A DNA stretch of 64,000 nt from Bifidobacterium tibiigranuli (GCF_009371885.1 NZ_QLZA01000009.1:62001-126000), one strand, 5' to 3'; counted from the first letter of the stretch, positions 24,257 through 33,205 are shown. The notes: generated from the letters alone by a model not told the origin. Numbers and translations: made by a program.

Positions 24257-25939
24257 TTAGGAATTCATCTCTCTCATATCAGATCTCATGATTCCATCCC
24301 TCAGGATTTCGTAGCATTGAGCCGTTTGCGCGGCATCAGACTCGGCCCTATGTTCCTCTTTTTGCGCAATACCGAATCGCTGTATAAGATCCACCAGACG
24401 ATGATTCGTCTCCTCTGGCGAGAGAACCTTGCTGAGTGACAAAGTGTCTATCATCTTGTTGTCCGGTGGAATGATTCTGAGACGAATCGAATTTGCCTTG
24501 ATGAACTCATAGTCGAAGGCGATGATATTATGCCCCACAAGAATATCGTCTCCGATGAATTCCAGAAACTCGGGCAATACCGTTTCAATATCTCGTGCGC
24601 TCTGGAGATCCTCGTCGGCGATCCCCGTTAATCGAATTATTTCGTGATCCAGTACGCGGTGTGGGTTTACGAGTTGGCTGAAGCTTCCCGCCTCCTCACC
24701 GCCGCGCATTTTGACCGCACCGAGTTCGATGATGCAATCATTGTCCTCCGAAAAGCCGGTGGTCTCAATGTCGATCGAGGTGTAGTCACGGGTAACCAGA
24801 GATTCCGGAGCGCGCAGGAGGGCCTCTTTCGTCTGCAGCTCTGCACATTGCATTCTCAGCTGGTTTATCTGCTCGTGTCTCCTGAAAAGTCTCTTCTGAA
24901 GCCTGGCCGGTGTCTCACTGCGGGTACCGTATGGATCGTTCGACTGGAGGGCTCTTACCTTCTGTCGGGCCTTCCTCAGATACCCCTTCGACAGGGTTTC
25001 AAGCGCGCTTAGTGTTGAATCCACTAGATGATTTCTTGGATCGCGCGCATTCTTGTCCCCGAAGTATTCGTCTCGTCTGAGATTAAGACGATCTATGAAA
25101 TGCTGTACTTCGTCGCATGCGTGACTCAGGATATGGGCACCATCCACGATATTGAGATGGCACACAAGAACCGCAGCGTAATTATTCACGACCAGTTTGT
25201 TCAAGGACTGTTGGAACGCGTTGGCACGTTGCCCGCGAGCGCGTGGGCGTTTGTCGCACATACGCATTGCGGCGTTAGTGACCTCGGCGTCCGCCCTGTG
25301 TTCCTCGTGCTTTGTGGGCGCTAAACGGTTCATGTCGGTGAGGAGGCAATTGCCGTGTGATACGGCATTTCGCATTTTCCGTACGATGAACAGCAGGCTC
25401 TTCATCGGAGGTTTTTGGTTTTTCAGGTCGAAGTAGGTGTTGTAGAGCTTGATCTGGTCGTAGAAGCCGAGAAGCTCCCATAGTTGCCAAGGTGCGTAAT
25501 TGCCATGGCAACTATCTCTGAGTTCGTTCGTATATGGGTTGTCGTGCAGTTCTGGCTGTTCGCCCGCCCAACATCTGCGTACGCATTTCTCTCCGATGTC
25601 GGGGTCGTGGTCATCCATCAGTAGGTTGTTGAATCGTAGCTTTATGGAGTGTTCGATGTTTGAGCACAGGGACCAGACCAGCCTGCTGAGCGCGAAGTCG
25701 ATGAGGGAGAGCTCGACGAGATCCCCGAAATCCAGGTCTTTGTATTTGTATCCGGTTTCGGAATCGATTTTCTCGTAGTTGTGATCATAGGATTTGATCT
25801 TAAAAAAATATGAGTTCTTGGAGAGAAAGACCCTTGCCTTTCCCTCCGTCATGTAATTGAAAGTCACGCCTCGTCTGTGGAGCGCGGCGATTTGCCCATC
25901 CAATGTGGCACGTTGCTTCACTTTTGCACCCCCGCGCAA
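24257..25939 (-). CDS. Abi_2 (HEPN) domain fused to DEDDh 3'-5' exonuclease
   Basis: A 560-residue fusion. Residues about 8-260 form an Abi_2/AbiD-AbiF-like abortive infection domain: KQRATLDGQIAALHRRGV, then FLSKNSYFFKIKSY and SLCSNIEHSIKLRF. It carries the HEPN motif R190-NAVS-H195. Residues about 385-550 are a DnaQ-like exonuclease with DEDDh residues D390, E392 (SIDIETTG), D476 (GHNIIAFDYEF), H530 and D535 (HRAESD). TTG 25939 is the listed start; GTG 25921 with GGGGG 7 nt upstream is likelier. Base composition is lower in GC than the phage structural genes. It lies in the cargo region near the integrase, and a defence role is inferred. Confidence 0.85.
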   Translation of the reverse strand: MRGGAKVKQRATLDGQIAALHRRGVTFNYMTEGKARVFLSKNSYFFKIKSYDHNYEKIDSETGYKYKDLDFGDLVELSLIDFALSRLVWSLCSNIEHSIKLRFNNLLMDDHDPDIGEKCVRRCWAGEQPELHDNPYTNELRDSCHGNYAPWQLWELLGFYDQIKLYNTYFDLKNQKPPMKSLLFIVRKMRNAVSHGNCLLTDMNRLAPTKHEEHRADAEVTNAAMRMCDKRPRARGQRANAFQQSLNKLVVNNYAAVLVCHLNIVDGAHILSHACDEVQHFIDRLNLRRDEYFGDKNARDPRNHLVDSTLSALETLSKGYLRKARQKVRALQSNDPYGTRSETPARLQKRLFRRHEQINQLRMQCAELQTKEALLRAPESLVTRDYTSIDIETTGFSEDNDCIIELGAVKMRGGEEAGSFSQLVNPHRVLDHEIIRLTGIADEDLQSARDIETVLPEFLEFIGDDILVGHNIIAFDYEFIKANSIRLRIIPPDNKMIDTLSLSKVLSPEETNHRLVDLIQRFGIAQKEEHRAESDAAQTAQCYEILRDGIMRSDMREMNS

Positions 25940-25952
25940 TACATAAAAATAA

Positions 25953-25980
25953 GGTGAGTACGAATAAATCCGTACTCACC
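25953..25980 (-). terminator. Perfect palindromic terminator
   Basis: GGTGAGTACG pairs with CGTACTCACC around an 8-nt loop, and the minus strand continues TTATTTTTATG. It would end the transcript of the membrane-protein gene at 26110-27066. Because it lies just upstream of the Abi-exonuclease start, it may also insulate or attenuate that gene. Confidence 0.7.
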
Positions 25981-26109
25981 CCGAAACGCTCCAGCGCACC
26001 AGAGCGTGTCTACGTTGTAATGACAACACTACCGATATGTGGGTTAATGGTCAAGTGTGCGTGTCTCGACGTTACGTCTCCTGGGGAACGGCAGGTGCAG
26101 GAGGGGATT

Positions 26110-27066
26110 TCATTCGTGGAATTCGAACTCTCCCTGCTCGGTCTCCTCGACTGGTATGTGCTTCCTTACCTTGGTTATTGTATGCCGTGACTTTAGCTTG
26201 CCGTCCTTGCCGATCGATGAAACGGTATGGAGCATGACGACGAAGATGTCCTTCTTGCCGATTCGCTTCCCATTCTCAATCGACTGCAGGAACTCCTCAT
26301 CTTCGATGTCCACGGTGTATTTGGTCTCGCCGCCGACCGTCACATGCCATTTCTTGCCGGGTTCGAAGTGCGCGTCCAGGGGTTGGACGGTGAGTTCCGT
26401 GTCGGTCTGCCTGACGATGTTCTCCTCCGGAGTCCAGTCGGCCATCGTCCGGGCGGTCCTCTGATCGACATTGATGAGTTCGCCGGCACCGGCGAGCTCG
26501 GCACCATCGACGCCGTCTTGGCCCGATGGACCCGCGAGCGCCTTGCCGGTGCTATTGACGAATCTCCTATTGTTGGCGATTCTTATCGATGTCCTGAAGT
26601 AGGTGACGGTTTGGCCGTCTGGGTATTTCACGGTCACTTTCTCGTCGGTGAAGGTGGTTCCGTCGTCTTCGGCGGGTTCCTTCTTCTCGATGGTGCCTTC
26701 GCCTTGTTTGAATCTGTTCGAGACGAATTTGAAGGCTCCGATCAGGATGGTGAGGAATCCCACGCCGCCAATGGCTGTCAGATATGCAAGACCTTGGCCT
26801 GGGGCCGTGGTGGAGAATTGGCCGACCGCCTGCAGGAACATCATCAGATCAAAGGATCCGACCTCGGTGGCCTCAACGCGAAGTTCGATTTCCGAATCGG
26901 GTGATACCTCTGATTTCGCCGCTTCTATGGCGTCTGCCAAGTCGAGCAGTGCCGGTGCGAGAACTCTGGCATTCAGCGAATGGTTGATTTCGAGTGCCGG
27001 ACCGTAATAACGCACGGACAGGTCGCCGAGGCGGTGCTCTTTAGTTTCCGTAACGGTTTCGTCCAT
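26110..27066 (-). CDS. Unknown prophage protein with one membrane segment
   Basis: Read from ATG 27066 (MDETVTETKEHRLGDLSVRY) with CAGGAG 7 nt upstream; 318 residues. The N-terminal 105 residues contain the patterned stretch RVLAPALLDLADAIEAAKSE and VGSFDLMMFLQ. This resembles a widespread uncharacterised family I know only by its LAPALL and GSF signatures. A hydrophobic segment (GVGFLTILIGAFKFV, near residue 115) follows, then a mostly soluble strand-rich C-terminal region with KKWHVTVGGETKYTVDIEDE. It sits between the integrase and the Abi-exonuclease gene. Function unknown; cargo by position. Confidence 0.7.
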   Translation of the reverse strand: MDETVTETKEHRLGDLSVRYYGPALEINHSLNARVLAPALLDLADAIEAAKSEVSPDSEIELRVEATEVGSFDLMMFLQAVGQFSTTAPGQGLAYLTAIGGVGFLTILIGAFKFVSNRFKQGEGTIEKKEPAEDDGTTFTDEKVTVKYPDGQTVTYFRTSIRIANNRRFVNSTGKALAGPSGQDGVDGAELAGAGELINVDQRTARTMADWTPEENIVRQTDTELTVQPLDAHFEPGKKWHVTVGGETKYTVDIEDEEFLQSIENGKRIGKKDIFVVMLHTVSSIGKDGKLKSRHTITKVRKHIPVEETEQGEFEFHE

Positions 27067-27143
27067 GTTCAATCTCCTGTTGCTCAAGTTGAATCTTACT
27101 CTTGGAACCCATAGATAGCGTGGAGGGCTCGTCGGAGTACCGA

Positions 27144-28436
27144 TTAATGTTTGGATTCCAGAAGTGCCGAGATCTTCAGGCCGAGCGCCTCGTTCGTTTC
27201 GTGTAGCCGTTCGATTTCCAGATGGTTCTCCCATATCCGCGAGCGCAGTGTTTCCACGGTGTCGGTGGTTGGTATGAGGTTGCCGATGCGTCGTGCGAGG
27301 TCTTGTGATCGTGATTGGACGGTGTGTTGGTATCGCATGGCCATGGTGGGGTCGGCGTGGCCGGCGGCGTCCATGAGCTCGCGGACGGTGGCTCCTTGCT
27401 GTGCGAGGAGTGTGAGTGCGGTGTGGCGGAGGTCGTGGAACCTGAGGTCCGGCCGGTTGGCTTGTCGCGCGGCTTTGTTGTACCAGCCTCGGAGCACGTT
27501 GGGGTGGATTGGTTTCGTGCGGTCTCGTGGCCCTGGGAACAGCCAGGCGTCCGGGTTGGGGCTGGTTCGTTTGAGGAGCCGTTCGAACATGGGTTTGAGT
27601 TGTGGCGGTATCGTCTCGTCGCGCATGCCGTTGGTGGTTTTGGTTTTGCCGACGAGCTTGGTGCCGATAGTTTTTCTGCTAGCGCGTATGTGCAGGGTCA
27701 GGTGGTCGAGGTCGACGTTCTTGCGTTGGAACGCGCAGACCTCGCCGATTCTCGGGCCGTTGCAGAATACGGCGATGTAGATCGCCTCCTGGTACCCGTC
27801 CGGCATGGCGTTGTGGATGGTTTCCACTTCCTTGACGGTGGCGGGGACCGTCTGGCTTTCCCGCTCCGGCTTCGGCGTTTTGATGTGGCACGGGTTGGCT
27901 GTAATGAGCGGGCTTTCGCCGTTGCTGCCGGGACTGCTGGCCGTCCTGAGGACCGCCTTGAGGACCTTGAGGCTGTTGATGCACATGCCCGCCTGCGAGT
28001 GGTCAAGCGAATCCCACCACCGTTCCACGTCGTGGCTGGTGATCTCGGACAGCCGCATGCCGCTGAAATGCGGGAGCACGTGGTTCTCGCAGTCCTTGCG
28101 CAGCCGATATGCGGTGCCTGGTTCCAAAGGTGCGCCGTCCTTGGTGCGTCTGGATGCCATCCACTGCTCGAAGTATTCGCCGAACGTCAACGTCCCGCGT
28201 ATCTCGTCGCGTCTGACCTCGACCTCGGGCTCCCAGACCCCCGCCTCGATCCGGAGTTTCGCGTCATGCAGCCAGGACCTCGCCGCGTATTCCTCGTCGC
28301 TCTCGAAATTGGCGTACTGTCGGTCCTTGAGACCGGGCCATTTCGCGAACGCCCATACCGGTGTGAGATAGCTTGCCTCGAGCCACGTGCGGTTGCGTGA
28401 TCGTTTGGTCCTGACCGCGCCGAATCTCCGTGCCAC
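27144..28436 (-). CDS. int: Tyrosine integrase
   Basis: A 430-residue recombinase. Residues about 80-200 hold the SAM-like N-terminal core-binding domain (LTFGEYFEQWMASRR ...). The catalytic domain has Arg in CNGPRIGEVCAF, the HDLRHTALTLLAQQG box (HxxR), then GHADPTMAMRYQHTV with the His and the nucleophilic Tyr. A C-terminal coiled extension (ENHLEIERLHETNEALGLKI) follows. It faces away from tRNA-Ala, 190 bp from the tRNA 3' end. It mediates prophage insertion and, with the excisionase, excision. Confidence 0.96.
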   Translation of the reverse strand: MARRFGAVRTKRSRNRTWLEASYLTPVWAFAKWPGLKDRQYANFESDEEYAARSWLHDAKLRIEAGVWEPEVEVRRDEIRGTLTFGEYFEQWMASRRTKDGAPLEPGTAYRLRKDCENHVLPHFSGMRLSEITSHDVERWWDSLDHSQAGMCINSLKVLKAVLRTASSPGSNGESPLITANPCHIKTPKPERESQTVPATVKEVETIHNAMPDGYQEAIYIAVFCNGPRIGEVCAFQRKNVDLDHLTLHIRASRKTIGTKLVGKTKTTNGMRDETIPPQLKPMFERLLKRTSPNPDAWLFPGPRDRTKPIHPNVLRGWYNKAARQANRPDLRFHDLRHTALTLLAQQGATVRELMDAAGHADPTMAMRYQHTVQSRSQDLARRIGNLIPTTDTVETLRSRIWENHLEIERLHETNEALGLKISALLESKH

Positions 28437-28593
28437 CGTGCCTCCAGACGAGAGATGCGGGGGTGGTTTTTACCACACCTGTTACCACATCAACTGTGCA
28501 CAATCATGGCATGTCGTGCCGTAAAATGCCAGTACGACCAGAGGGGAAAACCGCGGCGGAATGGCCCAACAAGGGCGGAATACCAACGAAAAA

Positions 28594-28618
28594 GCCGCCC
28601 GGAGCGAATCCGGACGGC
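28594..28618 (-). terminator. Terminator of tRNA-Ala
   Basis: On the minus strand, 9 nt after the tRNA discriminator base, GCCGTCCGGA and TCCGGGCGGC form a hairpin with one G-U pair, followed by TTTTTC. It ends the tRNA transcript and separates it from the integrase. Confidence 0.8.
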
Positions 28619-28627
28619 TTGTGTTCG

Positions 28628-28700
28628 TGGAGCTGATGGTAATCGAAACCACGACCTCTTCGATGCGAACGAAGCGCTCTACCAACTGAGCTACAGCCCC
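28628..28700 (-). tRNA. tRNA-Ala (anticodon CGC)
   Basis: The minus strand folds as a full cloverleaf: acceptor GGGGCTG/CAGCTCC, D-stem GCTC/GAGC, anticodon stem CTTCG/CGAAG with loop TTCGCAT (anticodon CGC), T-arm GTGGT-TTCGATT-ACCAT, discriminator A. The 3' CCA is not encoded. The 3' end faces the prophage and is the likely integration site. Confidence 0.95.
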
Positions 28701-28860
28701 ATTGCCCTCGCGGGCAACTCTCGATACTGTAGTACAACCTCTGCCCAAGCGCAATTCATGGTGTCACCATGTTGCTGAGCCCTGGAGCAGCATTACGTAT
28801 TGGCGTAACTCGGACCAGCAAAACCGGTAACGGCGTGTTCGCGGCCTGCTTTTGCGTGTC

Positions 28861-28977
28861 AGCGTACGTTTTCTAGCACGTTCGGCAGGTCCGTATTGGA
28901 AAACGTACGATAACTCCGACTCAGTGTACGTTTTCCAATACGAGGTTGGGGAAGGTGACGGAAAACGTACGGTGAGG
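28861..28977. repeat. 117-bp palindromic repeat, copy 1
   Basis: Copy 1 of a repeat found again at 30261. Its centre is a perfect 17-bp inverted repeat CGTATTGGAAAACGTAC (28892-28908 and 28926-28942) around a 17-nt loop, with outer GTACGTTTTC and GAAAACGTAC arms. It shows no coding potential. Confidence 0.85.
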
Positions 28978-29198
28978 AAGCCTGCATCTGCCGCAGCCCC
29001 AACACCAAGCTCTCAGGCCTCAGAACGCAGACTGCAGACCTCAGGATTCGTTGTTCGGGCAGATTCTCAGCGCCGCCACATAGTATGCACCGGCAGCAAA
29101 CCCATGTCCCACAACGCGACACGCCGAACCATCAGGCCTTCGACCACATAGGTCGTTTCCGCTTGCCTGGCATGTGCTCGCGCCTTTAGCGTGAAAAC

Positions 29199-30167
29199 AT
29201 GAAGATTCACAAGGAAGTCAATGCCTTGATATCGCAGGCCGAAGCCGAGAGGCGTTGCTGCTATGGCAGCAGTGATGCTCAGCGCAGGGCGCTGCACAGA
29301 CGTGTGCTTTCGAACGAGCTAGCCAGCCCATATCCCAACATGTATGCGCGAAGCGGATATTGGGAAGGACTGAATCCGGAAGAGCGCACCTGTCATCTCG
29401 TCGTGGGCCTATCGCAATTGCATCCGCGATGGGTGTTCGCTGGACTGAGCGCCGCTGCTGCCTTGGGATTCGATCATCCGTGGGCCTTGCACGATGACAG
29501 GTATGGACTTGTGCACATAGCGACGTCCGGGCCGACGCGGCGTGAGTCACGATTGCAGTATTTTCATGTGCATGATCTGAAAGTCCGCGCGTACGCAGGA
29601 TTGAGTGTGACGACTCCGGCGCAGACCCTTGTCACTTGCGCGATAGCATATCCATTTATCTATGTGCTGCCCATATTCGACTCTGCGTTGCGAAAAAGAA
29701 TGACGACGAAGCTGGAGATATTGGAGATATGCGATGCCATGCATATCGATGTCGGCAGCGTGCTGCGACTTTTGCATTATGCCAACGCGCTGAGCGAGAA
29801 TGGCGGCGAATCGCTGTGCCGTGCCATCATCATCGAATATGGTTTTGCGATGCCGCTATTGCAGGAGACGCTCGTTGACCCATATGGCGGAGGCTGTTAT
29901 AGGGTCGATTTTCTATGGCGACTGGCTGATGGCCGTGTAATCGTTCTTGAGTTCGACGGGGCCGCGAAGTACGCCGACCCGCAAATGACCCGTGGGCGAG
30001 GTGTTGAAAGGGTTGTATTCGAAGAGCGTCGTCGCGAAGACGCGCTGAGACGCGCGGGGGTGACCACGATCATCCGAGTGAACTATTCAGAGGTTGTGCA
30101 AGGTTTAGATCTCGTGCGCAAGCTGCAGGATGCGGGGATTCCGCGCATCACTCAAAGGGCGTGGTGA
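29199..30167 (+). CDS. AbiEi-like / PD-(D/E)XK-fold protein
   Basis: A 322-residue protein. The N-terminal two-thirds resemble the AbiEi/DUF559-type proteins of Actinobacteria (WVFAGLSAAAALGFDHPWAL, then LSVTTPAQTLVTCAIAYPF). The C-terminal section has a nuclease-like core YRVDFLWRLADGRVIVLEFD followed by GAAKYAD, consistent with a Vsr/DUF559 restriction-like fold. Such proteins act as AbiEi-type regulators or orphan nucleases; no AbiEii partner lies nearby. It is bracketed by two near-identical repeats. The start ATG 29199 has a weak ribosome site. Confidence 0.72.
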   Translation: MKIHKEVNALISQAEAERRCCYGSSDAQRRALHRRVLSNELASPYPNMYARSGYWEGLNPEERTCHLVVGLSQLHPRWVFAGLSAAAALGFDHPWALHDDRYGLVHIATSGPTRRESRLQYFHVHDLKVRAYAGLSVTTPAQTLVTCAIAYPFIYVLPIFDSALRKRMTTKLEILEICDAMHIDVGSVLRLLHYANALSENGGESLCRAIIIEYGFAMPLLQETLVDPYGGGCYRVDFLWRLADGRVIVLEFDGAAKYADPQMTRGRGVERVVFEERRREDALRRAGVTTIIRVNYSEVVQGLDLVRKLQDAGIPRITQRAW

Positions 30168-30260
30168 GAAGGAGTTTGACGCGGGGGCCAGGTGCGGGGC
30201 CGGTGCCGACGCTGGCACTGGTGCTGACCCTAGTCAGACCCGCACTGCCACTCGCACCGT

Positions 30261-30377
30261 AGCGTACGTTTTCCGTAACGTTCATCGGGTCCGTATTGGA
30301 AAACGTACGATAACTCCTACTCAGTGTACGTTTTCCAATACGAGGTTGGGGAAGGTGACGGAAAACGTACGCTGAGA
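30261..30377. repeat. 117-bp palindromic repeat, copy 2
   Basis: Direct copy of the element at 28861, displaced by exactly 1400 bp and aligning without gaps. From the central arm rightwards only about two positions differ up to the end of the last GAAAACGTAC arm. The 17-bp arms lie at 30292-30308 and 30326-30342. Confidence 0.85.
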
Positions 30378-30441
30378 GGCGGTCATACAGGTGGCGGCTT
30401 CGAATGGTGCTGACCCTATTGGCCGAGTCGGCTATTTGCCA

Positions 30442-31128
30442 CTATTTGCCATGCCGCGCGGACTGCTTCTTTGTGCCGAACTTGGCTTTGAGCAGGCCGA
30501 TGACGGTGGGGAGGATGGAGATGAGCAGGATGGCGACGATGACCAGCTCGAAGTGGTCCTGCACGGCTTTGATGCCGCCGAAGAAGTAGCCGAGCAGGGT
30601 GAACAGTGTGGCCCAGGTCAGTCCGCCGAGCATCGAGAACGGCGTGAATCGCGCCCAGCGCATGCCCGAGATGCCCGAGATGAAAGGCATGAACGTTCTG
30701 ATGAAGGGGAAGAAACGACCGATGAAGACTGCGAGCGGCCCCCATTTTTCGATCATGGCTTCGGTTTTGTCCATCCGCTCGGGTGTGAGCGCCTTGACTT
30801 TGCCTGATGCGATAATGCGCCTGCCGAAGAAGTGGCCGATGAAGTAGTTGCACTGGTCACCGACGATTGGCGCGATCCATACAACTGGCAACAGCGCCAC
30901 GATCGGCAGCGCACCGGGTTTGCCGGTGGCCGCGTCGGGTGCCGCGAAGAATCCGGCTGCGAAGAGTAGCGAATCGCCCGGCAGGAATGGGAAGAAGACC
31001 ACGCCGGTCTCGATGAACACGATGAGGAAGATGAAGCCCAGCGTCGGTGCCACACCCATCGTGATCCAGCCCGCGATGATGGTGCGGGGGTCCTTCAGCA
31101 GCTCGATGAGGAAATGAACGAAGCCCAT
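30442..31128 (-). CDS. DedA-family membrane protein
   Basis: A 228-residue integral membrane protein of the DedA (VTT/SNARE-associated) family. Signatures are FIETGVVFFPFLPGDSLLFA, then DQCNYFIGHFFGRR and FIGRFFPFIRTFMPFISGIS, with GGLTWATLFTLLGYFFG near the end. DedA proteins are proposed lipid carrier flippases needed for envelope homeostasis. It is monocistronic, transcribed away from the PMT gene with a non-coding gap in between. Confidence 0.93.
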   Translation of the reverse strand: MGFVHFLIELLKDPRTIIAGWITMGVAPTLGFIFLIVFIETGVVFFPFLPGDSLLFAAGFFAAPDAATGKPGALPIVALLPVVWIAPIVGDQCNYFIGHFFGRRIIASGKVKALTPERMDKTEAMIEKWGPLAVFIGRFFPFIRTFMPFISGISGMRWARFTPFSMLGGLTWATLFTLLGYFFGGIKAVQDHFELVIVAILLISILPTVIGLLKAKFGTKKQSARHGK

Positions 31129-31257
31129 GAAAATCCTGTCGTATGCGGTCTCAATGCGTGTCCACCTTACACCACAGCGCCGAGCCGTTGCGCGAAAACC
31201 CTGTGAACTGTCCGTAGGCGAGGCTGAGGCCCCGCTAAGGGGCCGAAGTAATTAAAG

Positions 31258-33060
31258 CTAGATCCACGACCGAAGCCACATATGACTCAGCCAGAACTCG
31301 TAGGGCACGGGCATCGCGGTCCAGATTGGGTAGAAGAACAGCGATACCAGCGCGATTAGCCCCAGCACGATGCCTACGGTGAGCCGCCAGACGCGCACCG
31401 AGACGCGCTGCCGGTACCAGTCGGCCACGTAGCAGATCGCGAGCACGATCCAGGGCAGGATGACGATGGAATAGAAGGTGAAGGTGGTGCGGTGCAGGTA
31501 CTGCGCCCAAGGCAGCCAGCCGCCGAGGAAGCCGACGAGAACGGCCCATATCTTCCAGTCGCCGCGCCGCCTCACGGCAACGACGATGCCGACGATGACG
31601 CAGAGCGATCCCAGCCACCAGATCAGCGAATTGCCTAGCGAGGTCACGGCTGAAACGCATTGCGAATCCGGCGACAGCGAGCATAGGCCCGGGTGGCCGT
31701 GCAGCTTGGTCCAGTAGAAGCTCGTCGGGCGAATCTGCAGGGGCCAGGTCAGCGGGTTGGCCTTATACGGGTGCGGCGCGTCCAGCGTGGTGTGGAACTG
31801 CCACATCTGCGCATGGTATTGCACGAAGGATTGCAGCACGCTCGGCAGCCAGGTGACGCCTTCACCGGGATTGGCGGCGGCCCAGTCGCGCATGTACGAA
31901 TCGCGGTGGATGAACCAGCCGAGCCAGCCGGCCAGGTACGTCCCCGCCCACAGCGGCACCATGTATGCGGCGCTTGGCAGGGCGTCTTTGACCAGTCCGG
32001 TGCCCAGCCAGCCGCGGTATCCGACCTGATGACGCTCCCACGCATCCCAGGCCACGCTGATGACGGCGAATGCGGCGAACAGGTAGATGCCGGACCATTT
32101 CACGCCGGTTGCCAAGCCGAGCAAAATCGCGGCACCCACCCTCCACCACGACAGCGCGATGAACGGTCCGCGCGCGTTGAGTACGAAGGGCTTGCCGTGC
32201 CGCGAAGTGTTGGGAATCCATGTGGTGGAACGGGAGCGCGAGTCGAGCACATATTGCTTGTGCAGTTTCTCGCGCGCCCAGTCGCGATGGATGAGCAGCA
32301 GACTGAAAGCACCGAGCGCGAACACCATGATGAAGTTGTCGAGCAGCCCGGTGCGGCTCATGACGATGCCGACACCGTCAAGCGACAGCAGCAGCCCGGC
32401 AATCAGGGCGATCGGCACGTTGCGGAAAAGCCGCAGCGCTACGCGAATCATCAGAATAATTGCCACGGTGCCGGCCACGGCGACGCTGACGCGCCAGGCA
32501 AAGATGTTCGTCGCCCCGCCGAAGAGCTTGAGACCCAATGCAATCAACCATTTGCCTACTGGCGGGTGGACGACGTATTCGGCCGTATCCAGCCAGCCGC
32601 CCACATGCCCGGCGGCGAACGCCGTGTCGATGGGCTGCTTGATGCCGTCGATAACCGTGGTTTTCGGCCAGTCGCGTGGCTCGCCGGTCAATAGTGCTGT
32701 CCACGCGTCCTTGACGTAGTAGGTCTCGTCGAACACGATTTCGCGCGGGTCTCCGAGTCGCACAAAGCGCAGCAGACCGCCGAATGCCGCCACGAGCAGC
32801 GTGAGCAGCCAGGTGATAAGCCGGTTAGGCGTGGGCGTGGGTGTGGGCGGTGTGGACGTGGGTACGGATGTGGACGGTACGGAGCGGGACTTGTCAGTGA
32901 CGGCTATATGGAAACGCGACGAAGCGGAATCGGAACGCCCTTTAAAATTCGCAAGACTTTGATTCGGCTGCGTCTGGGCCTTGCTCTGGTAGTCCGCAGA
33001 CGGGTCGGCGGCCGATGATGCCCGGCTGGCTATGCCATTGGCGCGGGTGAATAATGACAT
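31258..33060 (-). CDS. PMT-type protein O-mannosyltransferase
   Basis: Read from ATG 33060 (MSLFTRANGIASRASS), 600 residues; ATG 33090 is less likely. After a Pro/Thr-rich cytosolic leader with a TSTPPTPTPTP run come about ten membrane spans. The PMT-family signature is FDETYYVKDAWTALL near residue 110 (the catalytic Asp-Glu), with further loops containing HPPVGKWLIALGLKLFGG and HRTTFTFYSIVILPWIVLA. This actinobacterial family transfers mannose from polyprenyl-phosphate-mannose to exported proteins. It diverges from rsmI, an arrangement found in bifidobacteria. Confidence 0.93.
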   Translation of the reverse strand: MSLFTRANGIASRASSAADPSADYQSKAQTQPNQSLANFKGRSDSASSRFHIAVTDKSRSVPSTSVPTSTPPTPTPTPNRLITWLLTLLVAAFGGLLRFVRLGDPREIVFDETYYVKDAWTALLTGEPRDWPKTTVIDGIKQPIDTAFAAGHVGGWLDTAEYVVHPPVGKWLIALGLKLFGGATNIFAWRVSVAVAGTVAIILMIRVALRLFRNVPIALIAGLLLSLDGVGIVMSRTGLLDNFIMVFALGAFSLLLIHRDWAREKLHKQYVLDSRSRSTTWIPNTSRHGKPFVLNARGPFIALSWWRVGAAILLGLATGVKWSGIYLFAAFAVISVAWDAWERHQVGYRGWLGTGLVKDALPSAAYMVPLWAGTYLAGWLGWFIHRDSYMRDWAAANPGEGVTWLPSVLQSFVQYHAQMWQFHTTLDAPHPYKANPLTWPLQIRPTSFYWTKLHGHPGLCSLSPDSQCVSAVTSLGNSLIWWLGSLCVIVGIVVAVRRRGDWKIWAVLVGFLGGWLPWAQYLHRTTFTFYSIVILPWIVLAICYVADWYRQRVSVRVWRLTVGIVLGLIALVSLFFYPIWTAMPVPYEFWLSHMWLRSWI

Positions 33061-33205
33061 GGTTCCCCTTTCTCGGCTCACGCAGCTCAACTCGTTCTGT
33101 CTACCACATTATCCCGGTTGTAGCGTGATGCATAGGCGATGGGCGCATGTTGTGAATGCGCGTTGTGGATGCACTTTGTGGGCGTGGTGCGCGATACTGG
33201 AAAGC

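Larger units (their letters stand above)
1..28627. mobile_element. Siphovirus-type prophage (right part; left end outside window)
   Basis: This is a contiguous block of phage genes: packaging, head, tail, replication, lysogeny control and a tyrosine integrase. The late genes and the early operon are both on the minus strand. The integrase lies next to tRNA-Ala(CGC), and the 3' end of that tRNA faces the prophage, the usual geometry for integration into a tRNA 3' end. The opposite attachment site, the rest of the tail module and the lysis genes must lie left of the window. The right boundary is inferred from the integrase-tRNA arrangement; a duplicated att core could not be seen because its partner is off-window. 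Confidence 0.93.

Noticed and set aside
28455..28778. Plus-strand frames across tRNA-Ala
   Set aside because: They overlap the tRNA and its terminator.
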